Of a DNA stretch of 64,000 nucleotides, positions 44,230 through 52,536 are shown in pieces. The DNA is taken from the NCBI GenBank assembly GCA_002429385.1, contig DIZL01000012.1, forward strand, positions 67,132 through 131,131, written 5' to 3'. The notes under the pieces were generated by a model. It ran no database searches. It saw only the letters and a list, made by a program, of their open reading frames with translations, and was not told where the DNA came from. Source of the stretch: Prolixibacteraceae bacterium UBA6029. Its GTDB lineage: Bacteria > Bacteroidota > Bacteroidia > Bacteroidales > Prolixibacteraceae. Every line of letters starts with the position of its first letter. The stretch's first letter is position 1. Both the position numbers and the translations under genes were made by a program.

Positions 44230-44824
44230 ATGGCACAGAAGAACGCTTTGAAATTATTCGACGACAAAAAAGTTCGTTCTGTATGGGATGATGAGCAAGA
44301 AAAATGGTATTTCTCGATTGTAGATGTTATTGAAGTCTTAAATGACAGCCCTCGTGCCCGGAAATATTGGAATGCTCTGAAAACAAAGCTGATAACTGAA
44401 GGAAGTGAACTGTCCCATAAATTGGGACAGTTGAAAATGCCGACTGAAGATGGCAAAATGAGAATCACCGATGTGGCTGATACAGAACAACTTTTTCGGC
44501 TGATACAATCTATTCCTTCTCCTAAAGCTGAACCATTTAAGCTTTGGCTGGCACAAATAGCCAAAGAAAGGCTGGACGAGTTGCAAGATCCTGAACTCAC
44601 GATTGACCGTGCCATGGAACAATACCTGCGTTTGGGTTATTCCGAAAATTGGATCAACCAGCGGCTGAAAAGCATTGAGGTACGCAAAGAGCTGACCGAC
44701 GAATGGAAACATCGTGGTATGAAAGAAGGAATGCAATTTGCCACCCTAACTGATATTATTGCCAAGACATGGGCCGGAAAAACAACTATTAGCAGAAGGC
44801 TCTGCGGAATATAAAGCTTTCTGA
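44230..44824 (+). pseudogene. BRO-N/DinD-like protein, frameshifted and truncated
   Basis: The N-terminal region (SVWDDEQEKWYFSIVDVIEVLND...RKYWNALKTKL) is a BRO-N antirepressor-like domain, and the middle (FKLWLAQIAKERLDELQDPE) is as in its relatives. The reading frame ends at 44814 after KTWAGKTTISRRLCGI. In the next frame SAEYKAF is readable at 44801-44821, matching the segment that in full-length relatives continues after KTW.GKTT, and then stops at 44824. About 80 C-terminal residues are missing. ATG 44230 is used over TTG 44212. A partly active N-terminal fragment cannot be excluded. Confidence 0.7.
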
Positions 44825-44843
44825 ATTCAGGGCATCGGATGAT

Positions 44844-46010
44844 TTATTTTTTCCCTTTCCAGGTAAGCCTGTAAATCTTGCTTTTGTAATCATCGGAAAT
44901 CAGCAGTGATCCATCCGGGGCGACCACAACATCAACCGGCCTTCCCAGCACCTTTTCGTCAGGGGTAAGAAAATCAACAAATTTAAGCGATCCGTAAGGA
45001 TGGCCATTGTCGAACAACACCCTGCTCACACAATATCCGGCTTTGATGCTTCGGTTCCATGACCCGTGAAAAGCAACAAATGCATCATTTTTGAATTCCG
45101 AAGGAAACTGATTGCCGGTATAAAATGCCATTGCACAGGGCGCCCAGTGCGCGCCGGTGGCCCATTCGGGGACAATGGTTTTGGCAGCCAGTTCAACGAT
45201 GTCGGGCCGGTTCATGTATTCATAACGGGGAACACGGTTGCCTACAATAAACGGATGTCCGTAAAACCCATCCTGTACATAATGGTTCATCTCGTCGGGA
45301 GGGTTAAAATCAGTGATGGGTTGCCCGCCGTTTGAGATTTTCTTTTCAAAATAATCTCCAAAGGAGTCGCTGCCGTGATCCATTCCCCAGATTTCGTCGG
45401 TTCCCGGTCTAACCACCAGCTTTTCAGTGTTGCGGATTCCTGAAGCAAACAGTTTTTTGTCTTTGCCATTCAGGTCATAGGACCAGATTTTTTGTCTGTC
45501 GGTTCCTTCATCAATGGCAATATTTCCTGAACAACCGATAGCCGTATAAATCCTGTTGTTATTGATCATCACCGGACGCCACCAATGACCGCCGCCTTCA
45601 GGAAGTTCCCCTTTTGCTATGACGGTTTCCGTCTGGTCTGCCACGCCATCATGATCGCTGTCCATTGCTTTGTATATCGAGCCTGATTGGGTGAACCAAA
45701 GCCATCCATCGTAAAAAAACATACCATGAACGGTGGGATAACCACTTACAAATGTTTTTACAGTTTCGTAATAACCATCGTTGTTGGTATCCCTCAGTGA
45801 TTTAATTTCGCCGCTTCCGGGACGGGAAACATATAGGGTTCCCCGATCATCGAAAACCATAAAACGCGGAGAATCTACCGAATCTTCGGCAACGGTAAGC
45901 ATAAAACCATCTCTGACCCAGATGCCAGCATCAATGGTTGTTTGCTGAGCAATTGAACTGTAACCATGCAGAAGACCAGCCAGCAATAGTAATGCAACTA
46001 TAATTTTCAT
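44844..46010 (-). CDS. Secreted sorbosone/glucose dehydrogenase-like propeller protein
   Basis: This 388-residue protein has a signal peptide (1-21) and a six-bladed propeller: VFDDRGTLYVSRPGSGEIKSLRDTN, VHGMFFYDGWLWFTQSGSIY, GGGHWWRPVMINN, and AFHGSWNRS. These are typical of the sorbosone dehydrogenase/YliI group, soluble PQQ-dependent sugar dehydrogenases. I cannot confirm every PQQ ligand by eye. It acts in the periplasm, if active, by oxidising a sugar. It stands alone on the minus strand. Confidence 0.82.
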   Translation of the reverse strand: MKIIVALLLLAGLLHGYSSIAQQTTIDAGIWVRDGFMLTVAEDSVDSPRFMVFDDRGTLYVSRPGSGEIKSLRDTNNDGYYETVKTFVSGYPTVHGMFFYDGWLWFTQSGSIYKAMDSDHDGVADQTETVIAKGELPEGGGHWWRPVMINNNRIYTAIGCSGNIAIDEGTDRQKIWSYDLNGKDKKLFASGIRNTEKLVVRPGTDEIWGMDHGSDSFGDYFEKKISNGGQPITDFNPPDEMNHYVQDGFYGHPFIVGNRVPRYEYMNRPDIVELAAKTIVPEWATGAHWAPCAMAFYTGNQFPSEFKNDAFVAFHGSWNRSIKAGYCVSRVLFDNGHPYGSLKFVDFLTPDEKVLGRPVDVVVAPDGSLLISDDYKSKIYRLTWKGKK

Positions 46011-46416
46011 ATCCTGATAGTATTGGATTTAACGGTTATTTCCTGCCTAGAAAATATTTCTGCAGGAATTCTTATTTGCTCACTTAACAACCAATCGTTA
46101 CGCAATGTTTAAACAGGGATTGCTTATAAACTCCGAAGGAGTGAGTTACAAAGGTTTAATAAGTTGAAAGTAAGGTTTTTAATAACCTGCTTTTGACATG
46201 TTTGCAAGGATTCACCACAAGGATATCATGTATCCCAAAATAAAGGTGCATCTTTTAAAATTGATATGGTCGGATCAAGGGTGGAGATATCCAAAGGGGG
46301 AGTTTATGTTGTACAGATACCTGAGACTTATTAAAAAAATAATGAAAGTATTCGATAGATTATGAAATAAATAAAATACCTTTGTGTCGTTTAAGTCTCA
46401 GTTTTAACTCTGTCCG
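46011..46416. other. Divergent intergenic region
   Basis: It holds the promoter of the ROK regulator and a 45-codon open stretch at 46197-46334 without a good start, ending GGVYVVQIPETY. Nothing else is recognised. Confidence 0.6.
46351..46384 (+). promoter_or_regulatory. Promoter of the ROK regulator gene
   Basis: TACCTTTG at 46377-46384 matches the -7 exactly, with a TTCG 22 bases upstream. The ATG at 46417 follows after 32 bases. Confidence 0.5.
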
Positions 46417-47643
46417 ATGGTAATCTCTACGGTAAATTTTGGGAATGAAGGCGACATGACAGTCGTCGAGCTGAAAAACAACATTCAGAAAAGAAAGATA
46501 ATCAAGCAGTTGTTTTTGTATGGCGCCATGGCAAATACCGACCTGGGTAAGTATGTCAAGCTCAGCACCCCGAAAATAATCAGTCTGCTGAATGAGTTGA
46601 AGACCGAAGGATTCGTTGAGGAACTTGGCCAGGGAAATTCAAGCGGGGGCCGCCGGCCAAACCTATATGGCAACAAAGAAGATGCCTTTTATATCATTGG
46701 CATTTCGATAAATCTCCATCAAACATCGGTATGCATTTATAATGCAAAGAATCAGAAGGTCTCTGACGATCAGATCCTCAGCCTGATCATTTCTACGGGT
46801 ATCTCCATCATCAACCCTATCGTTGAGTTTACCGAAAACAGTATCTTTAAAAATCAGATTCCACGGGAAAAGATACTCGGTATTGGCATTGAAATGCCTG
46901 GGCTGGTTGATTCAGAGACCGGCATCAATAAAACCTACATGGTGTCTGATAAGCCTTTGGCACAGGTTTTTAGTGAACGGTTCGGGATTGAAGTACTCAT
47001 TGAAAATGACGCTAAAACCAGGGCATTTGCCGAGCTGCGTTTTGGATTGGCACATTTGAAACAAAATGTGCTGGTGATCAACCTGGATTGGGGCCTTGGC
47101 ATGGGAATCATCGTGAACGGCAAACTTTACAAAGGGCGCGATGGGTTTGCTGGTGAGTTCGGGCATATACCCATGATCGACAACGGTATTTTGTGTAAGT
47201 GTGGCAAACAGGGTTGCCTCGAAACGATTGCTTCGGGAACAGCCATTGCCCATGCCGCCAGAGAGGGCCTGAGGTCCGGTCGCTCTTCGTTGCTGAGTCA
47301 ATTGGCAGAGGAGGATCCGGAAAAAATTGACGTTCAGCAAGTGGTTCAGGCTGCACTGATGGGTGATCAGTATTCGATTTCGATACTGGCCAATGTTGGT
47401 CACTGGCTGGGTAAAGGCTTTGCTTACCTGATCCAGATATTCAATCCGGAGCTGATCATTATGGGAGGAGGCATGCCGGAAGCCAGTCCGTTCATTTTAC
47501 CGCCCATTCAACAGGCCATTCATGCGTATTGCAACCCCGAACTGGGCAATGAGATTAGCATACAAGTATCAAAATTAGGCAGTCAGGCCGGAATACGGGG
47601 TGTTGCAGCCCTGGTACTAGAACATATTATGGATAAACGTTAA
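46417..47643 (+). CDS. ROK family transcriptional regulator (NagC/XylR type)
   Basis: This 408-residue cytoplasmic regulator has an N-terminal winged helix (ELKNNIQKRKIIKQLFLYGAMANTDLG with KLSTPKIISLLNELKTEG) and a ROK sugar-kinase domain. The zinc-binding motif is C260, C262 and C267 in LCKCGKQGCLET, with GHIPM before it. The IENDAKTRAFAELRFG and GGGMPEASP segments are typical. Sugar or amino-sugar phosphate is the probable effector. It is followed after 85 bases by the NagB-LmbE fusion gene, its likely target. Confidence 0.9.
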   Translation: MVISTVNFGNEGDMTVVELKNNIQKRKIIKQLFLYGAMANTDLGKYVKLSTPKIISLLNELKTEGFVEELGQGNSSGGRRPNLYGNKEDAFYIIGISINLHQTSVCIYNAKNQKVSDDQILSLIISTGISIINPIVEFTENSIFKNQIPREKILGIGIEMPGLVDSETGINKTYMVSDKPLAQVFSERFGIEVLIENDAKTRAFAELRFGLAHLKQNVLVINLDWGLGMGIIVNGKLYKGRDGFAGEFGHIPMIDNGILCKCGKQGCLETIASGTAIAHAAREGLRSGRSSLLSQLAEEDPEKIDVQQVVQAALMGDQYSISILANVGHWLGKGFAYLIQIFNPELIIMGGGMPEASPFILPPIQQAIHAYCNPELGNEISIQVSKLGSQAGIRGVAALVLEHIMDKR

Positions 47644-47728
47644 CATCGGAATATTTAGATTTTCCGGTTCGGTTGCCTGTGAAGGAAGCTGTTCAGTAAG
47701 ATAAAGTTAAAATTCAAAATGCAAGACC

Positions 47729-50056
47729 ATGAAAACAAATCAATTCAGTCAGGTAGAACGGATCTTTCTGCAGCAGGCAGGTCTGGATCAGATGAGCACA
47801 AAGATGCCCTACATTACAGTTGAGAACTTCCCGAAACTGGGCATGCTCGCTTCCCTGCGTTTTTTGGAATGGATTGATCAGAACCCCACGGGCGTAATCA
47901 GCCTGCCGACAGGAAAAACATCGGAATACTTCATTAAATATACCCATTTCTTTTTGGAAAACTGGGACAACAAAAGAGGCCAGGATATCTTAAGCGCCTA
48001 TGGCCTTTCAGGGGTTAAGAAACCCGATCTGCGCGGACTCCAGTTTGTACAGATGGATGAATTTTATCCGATATCTTCGGCACAGCACAATAGCTCATGC
48101 AATTACGTGGAGAATTATTACATCAAAGGGTTCGGGCTCGATCCGGGAAAGGCTCTGCTGATAAATTCGGATGTCATTCCGCTGGCTGACGGGAAATCGT
48201 ATAACGAGACATTCCCGAACCTGAAGATCGATTTGTCGCTCAGATACAGGGATGCCAAAATCCCTTTCGAACGCTTACAGCAACGATCCATCTTAAGTAT
48301 CGACGACTGGTGTTCGGAATTCGAACAAAACATACGTGAAAAGGGGGGCATCGGTTTCTTTCTGGCCAGCATCGGTCCCGATGGCCATATTGCATTTAAT
48401 ACCAGGGGATCGGATCATTTCTCGACAACCCGGCTTACGGCAACAAACTTTGAAACACAGGCCGTATCGGCAGGCGATCTGGGAGGCATTGAAATATCAC
48501 GCAACCGACTGGTTATTACCATTGGACTCGAAACAATCACCTACAATCCGAAGGCACTGGCCATTATTTTTGCTGCCGGTGAAGCCAAGGCTGATGTGAT
48601 CAAGGATGCACTCGAACATGATCCCTCGAACCAATATCCGGCCAGCTGCCTGCAAAAATTGCCCAACGGACGCTTTTACCTCACCAATGGGGCTGCTGTG
48701 AAACTTAATGATAGTGTGGAAAAGTATTATCAGACCGGCGAATGGATCCACCAGAAGACAGAACGAGCAGTGATCGATCTTTGCCTAAAAATCAATAAAT
48801 TCGGTCATAATATCACCCTGGAGGATTTAAAGGCAGATCAGTATTGCCGGCTAATCCCAAATTTGAATGAGAAGACTGTTCAATCGGTGATTGATTCAAT
48901 CACTGCAAAATTCAACAAGGGTTTGGAACGTGAGTCGAACCAGGTGTTTTATCATACTGGTCCACATCATGATGACATCATGTTGGGTATTATGCCCCAT
49001 ACCAACCGCCAGTTACGCGATGCAAGCAACCAGTTCCTTTTCTCTGTAATGACCTCAGGATTTACAGCCGTAATCAATCAGTATGTGGTGACTCTGCTGA
49101 CTGAAACGCTTAATCTGATCAGCGACAATAAAATACAGATGATTAAGTTTCCGGACTTTTTCGAGGAGGGCTACCAATACAAATGGGACAAGGATATTTA
49201 CCATTACCTGGACAGCGTGGCTGCCAACGATGAGGCCGAAAAACGTCGGGGAGTCTGCCATCGTGTTGTTCGCGCCATCGTTGAGATCTGGAAGGTGAAG
49301 AGCGAAGAGCAATTGGTGTCGGTCATCATTCAGATTCTGGATAACCTCAGGAACAGCTACGATGGAAGTAAGAATCCACCGGAAATCCAAAAGCTGAAGG
49401 GGATGATCCGCGAGATGGAGGAAGAGCTGGTTTGGGCTCATTTTGGCGTTCCGGTAAAGAATGTGCATCATCTCCGTCTGGGTTTCTACCAGGGGGATAC
49501 GTTTAGTGAGCAACCGGAAGACAAGCGCGATGTGTTGCCTATCCTGGAAGAGTTCAGGAAATATAAACCTACGGTAATCAGCCTGGCTATGGATCCCGAA
49601 GGAAGCGGACCCGATACCCATTACAAGGTGCTAAAGGCCATTGCAGCTGCGGTTAAGGAATGGAGAAATGAGGAGGATCTGTCGAACCTCAGGATCGTCG
49701 GATACCGTAATGTTTGGTTCCGTTATCATCCTGCTGAAGCTGAAGTCATTGTTCCGGTTTCGCTGAACGCTCTTTCAATTCTGGATTCTTCGTTTACCGA
49801 ATGCTATCTGAGCCAAGTCAATGCTTCATTTCCAAGCTACCAACTCGACGGGAAGTTTAGTCAGCTGACACAGCGCATTTGGGTGGAACAATTGAAACAA
49901 ATACAGATGCTGTTGGGGAAGAATTTCTTTTATCAGCATGAAAAACCACTCATCAGGGCTACTCACGGGCTTATTTATATCAGGGAATTGACCGTTGAGC
50001 AATTTCTGATGCAGGCAGAAGAACTTGAAAAGTCGATGGAAGGAGTTGGAATCTGA
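47729..50056 (+). CDS. NagB-type isomerase/deaminase fused to PIG-L (LmbE) deacetylase
   Basis: This is a 775-residue two-enzyme protein. Residues 1-330 are a sugar-phosphate isomerase/deaminase domain: LPTGKTSEYF, VQMDEFYP, and IGPDGHIAFN at 216-224 with D218 and H220. The next residues are TRG where glucosamine-6-phosphate deaminase has E-P, so the usual acid-relay Glu is replaced by T225. Residues about 400-680 are a PIG-L deacetylase with H413-H-D-D416 in GPHHDDIMLG and a distal PDTHYK. Together they could deacetylate and then deaminate or isomerise an amino sugar. Gene order after a ROK regulator fits amino-sugar catabolism. Longer than the usual 660-residue Bacteroidota fusion. Confidence 0.82.
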   Translation: MKTNQFSQVERIFLQQAGLDQMSTKMPYITVENFPKLGMLASLRFLEWIDQNPTGVISLPTGKTSEYFIKYTHFFLENWDNKRGQDILSAYGLSGVKKPDLRGLQFVQMDEFYPISSAQHNSSCNYVENYYIKGFGLDPGKALLINSDVIPLADGKSYNETFPNLKIDLSLRYRDAKIPFERLQQRSILSIDDWCSEFEQNIREKGGIGFFLASIGPDGHIAFNTRGSDHFSTTRLTATNFETQAVSAGDLGGIEISRNRLVITIGLETITYNPKALAIIFAAGEAKADVIKDALEHDPSNQYPASCLQKLPNGRFYLTNGAAVKLNDSVEKYYQTGEWIHQKTERAVIDLCLKINKFGHNITLEDLKADQYCRLIPNLNEKTVQSVIDSITAKFNKGLERESNQVFYHTGPHHDDIMLGIMPHTNRQLRDASNQFLFSVMTSGFTAVINQYVVTLLTETLNLISDNKIQMIKFPDFFEEGYQYKWDKDIYHYLDSVAANDEAEKRRGVCHRVVRAIVEIWKVKSEEQLVSVIIQILDNLRNSYDGSKNPPEIQKLKGMIREMEEELVWAHFGVPVKNVHHLRLGFYQGDTFSEQPEDKRDVLPILEEFRKYKPTVISLAMDPEGSGPDTHYKVLKAIAAAVKEWRNEEDLSNLRIVGYRNVWFRYHPAEAEVIVPVSLNALSILDSSFTECYLSQVNASFPSYQLDGKFSQLTQRIWVEQLKQIQMLLGKNFFYQHEKPLIRATHGLIYIRELTVEQFLMQAEELEKSMEGVGI

Positions 50057-50209
50057 GTTTAGGGTATCGGAAATGACCTGAACCTCCGGGAACAAGTATG
50101 ACGAACCCTGAAGGATTGCTTCGGTTTGTGTTATTGAACAGAAGTTCTGCGGAACCAAAATTTCATTGTATATTTAAGCTGGAATTGATTAACCAACTAA
50201 AGATAAATA

Positions 50210-51544
50210 ATGACAACTAACCGAAGATCATTTATCAGAAACTCCTTTGCAGCATCGGCAGGTGTAGGGCTGATGGGAAGTTTCCCGGGCGGGCTTCAGG
50301 CCGCGCAACGGATGACCGCTCCGGGCGACCGGATCAACATCGCCCTCATTGGATGTAAAAACATGGGTTTTGGCGATCTGAAGAATCACCTTAATATTCC
50401 CAGGGTCAATTGTATCGGCTTGTGCGATATCGATCAGAATGTACTGAACGAAAAGGCAGCCGAAATACAGAAGGATTACAACCAGAAGCCAAAACTCTAT
50501 GGCGATTACCGTAAATTGCTTGAAAACAAAGACCTTCATGCCGTAATCATCGGAACCCCTGATCACTGGCATTGTCTGCCCATGATCAATGCCTGCGAAG
50601 CCGGCCTGGATGTCTATGTCGAAAAACCCATGGCCAACAGCATCGAAGAATGTAACCTGATGGTTAAGGCGGCCAACCGCTACAACCGGGTAGTACAGGT
50701 CGGTCAGCAACAACGCAGCGGCTCGCACTGGAATAAAATCAATCAGATGGTCAAGACCGGAAGGATTGGTACTTTGCGGAAGGTAAACATCTGGGGAAAT
50801 TTCAACTATGGAATCGGTCTCCCGGTTACTGCCGACACTCCAGTACCGCAGGGAGTAGATTACGATATGTGGCTCGGGCCCGCCCCTTTACGTACGTTCA
50901 ATCCGACCCGCTTTCACGGCGATTGGCGCATGTTCTGGAATTATGGCGGAGGCCTGATGACCGACTGGGGCGTTCACCTGATTGATATGGCACTGTGGGC
51001 CAAAGATGTGACCACACCTCCAAAGAAGATTCTGGCCTTCGGCGCGAATCTTTCCTTCAGACAAAATGCCCATGAAACCTATGATACCATGTCTGTTATT
51101 TTTGAAATGGACGATTACCAGATCACCTGGCAACATACGGCCGGAATACAAAATGGTCCTTGGAATAAAATGTATGGCATGGAATTTATCGGCGATTCTG
51201 GAACTATTGTAGCTGATCGTGCGGGATACCAGATCATTCCATCCTGGGATGAGGAAAAAAGGGTGAATAAGACCGAACCTGAGACCTTTGATAAGGGGGG
51301 AGAAAACCATCAGGAGCACGCCAAAAACTTCATCGACTGTATTCGATCGCGTCAAAAGCCTGTCTATACTCCCGAAATCGGACGTGCAGTGGCAATAGCT
51401 GCACACAGTGCAAACATTGCCGTGCGTTCGGGTGAAAACCTGTTGCTTTGGGACGAATCCAAAGGTCGTTTCTCCAATTCTGAAAAAGCCAATCAGTATA
51501 TCGTTCCTGAATACCGTAAACCATGGGCATTGCCCAAAGTATAA
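50210..51544 (+). CDS. Tat-exported Gfo/Idh/MocA family oxidoreductase
   Basis: This 444-residue protein has a Tat signal (NRRSFIRNS) and exits through the twin-arginine pathway. INIALIGCKNMG is the NAD(P) Rossmann motif, VEKPMANSIEE contains the family EKP lysine, and NYGGGLMTDWGVHLIDMALW is the conserved catalytic-site helix region. Related secreted enzymes oxidise or reduce sugars at C3, and some GH109 glycosidases share this fold; a choice between them is not possible by eye. It is 27 bases before the isomerase gene, so cotranscribed. Confidence 0.88.
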   Translation: MTTNRRSFIRNSFAASAGVGLMGSFPGGLQAAQRMTAPGDRINIALIGCKNMGFGDLKNHLNIPRVNCIGLCDIDQNVLNEKAAEIQKDYNQKPKLYGDYRKLLENKDLHAVIIGTPDHWHCLPMINACEAGLDVYVEKPMANSIEECNLMVKAANRYNRVVQVGQQQRSGSHWNKINQMVKTGRIGTLRKVNIWGNFNYGIGLPVTADTPVPQGVDYDMWLGPAPLRTFNPTRFHGDWRMFWNYGGGLMTDWGVHLIDMALWAKDVTTPPKKILAFGANLSFRQNAHETYDTMSVIFEMDDYQITWQHTAGIQNGPWNKMYGMEFIGDSGTIVADRAGYQIIPSWDEEKRVNKTEPETFDKGGENHQEHAKNFIDCIRSRQKPVYTPEIGRAVAIAAHSANIAVRSGENLLLWDESKGRFSNSEKANQYIVPEYRKPWALPKV

Positions 51545-51571
51545 AGACGAAATCACTTTTAAACTCAACAC

Positions 51572-52429
51572 ATGAACACCAATCGTCGTCAATTTATTAG
51601 TACACTGGGCCTTTCAACCATTGCCCTATCAGCTGGTATTCCTTCATGGGCCATTGGGAAAAAGGAAACCCAACTGGAAAAGATCAGTTTTATTTCAGGA
51701 ATTGTTGACAACTTCCTGAAAGAGGACTGGAAGGGAACGCTCGAAAAGCTGGCTCAGCAGGGCTATACCGAGATGGAATTCGGGGAGTATATGGGAACGT
51801 CTGCTGCCGAATTTAAGGCAGTTTGCAAAAGCCTGGGCATAAACCCATTTGCTGGAGGCTCATCCATGTCAGACATGCTGATCGATTCAGATAAGAAGAT
51901 CGCCGAAGCGCTCACCTCAGGCAAACAATACTGGGTGTGTTACTGGCCCTGGCTTGGTGATGCAAAAAACATCACTGCCGACGAAGCCAAAACGGCAGCC
52001 GACAACCTGAACAAACTGGGAAAGGCAAGTAAAGCGGGAGGAATAAAATTCTGCTGGCACAACCATAACTGGGAGTTCGAAAAGGCAACCAACGAAGGCT
52101 TTCCCTTCGATATCCTGATGAAAAATACCGATCCGCTAACCGTAAAGACTGAACTGGATCTTTACTGGGTAAAGAAAGGCGGGGGTGATCCGTTGCAATG
52201 CCTGAAAAAATATCCGGGACGGTTTGATATAATGCATGTTAAAGACATGGATTCGACGCCTGTGAAATCGTTTGCCTGCCCGGGTTCGGGAATCATCGAT
52301 TTCAGACCGATCTTCCGTGAGGCCTGGGATCAGGGCGTTCGTCATTATATTGTAGAGAAAGATAATGAGCAAAACGGGATCGAATGTTTGAAGTCTAGTG
52401 CTGCCTATCTGAAAAATTTGAGATTCTAG
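51572..52429 (+). CDS. Tat-exported sugar phosphate isomerase/epimerase-like protein
   Basis: This 285-residue protein has a Tat signal NRRQFISTLGL, then an AP-endonuclease-2/xylose isomerase-like TIM barrel: GYTEMEFGEYMG, ICWHNHNWEF-type segment (KFCWHNHNWEFE), TELDLYWVKKGG, and DIMHVKDMD with metal ligands. It is coupled to the upstream oxidoreductase gene. The pair is common in Bacteroidota, where such enzymes have been linked to 3-keto-sugar chemistry. Substrate is unknown. Confidence 0.85.
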   Translation: MNTNRRQFISTLGLSTIALSAGIPSWAIGKKETQLEKISFISGIVDNFLKEDWKGTLEKLAQQGYTEMEFGEYMGTSAAEFKAVCKSLGINPFAGGSSMSDMLIDSDKKIAEALTSGKQYWVCYWPWLGDAKNITADEAKTAADNLNKLGKASKAGGIKFCWHNHNWEFEKATNEGFPFDILMKNTDPLTVKTELDLYWVKKGGGDPLQCLKKYPGRFDIMHVKDMDSTPVKSFACPGSGIIDFRPIFREAWDQGVRHYIVEKDNEQNGIECLKSSAAYLKNLRF

Positions 52430-52501
52430 TTTCAAAAATTTAAGTCGTTGGCTTTAGTCAAAGAACCTATTTGCAGAATTTCCATTAATTTCTTACAATT
52501 G

Positions 52502-52509
52502 TACTTTTG
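52502..52509 (+). promoter_or_regulatory. -7 element ahead of the GH2 gene
   Basis: TACTTTTG is an exact TAnnTTTG match. A TTTG at 52470-52473 lies 28 bases upstream, wider than usual. TTG at 52507 overlaps the -7, so the ATG at 52537 is the real start. Confidence 0.5.
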
Positions 52510-52536
52510 ACACTTAACCCGGCCAACCCAATAGCT

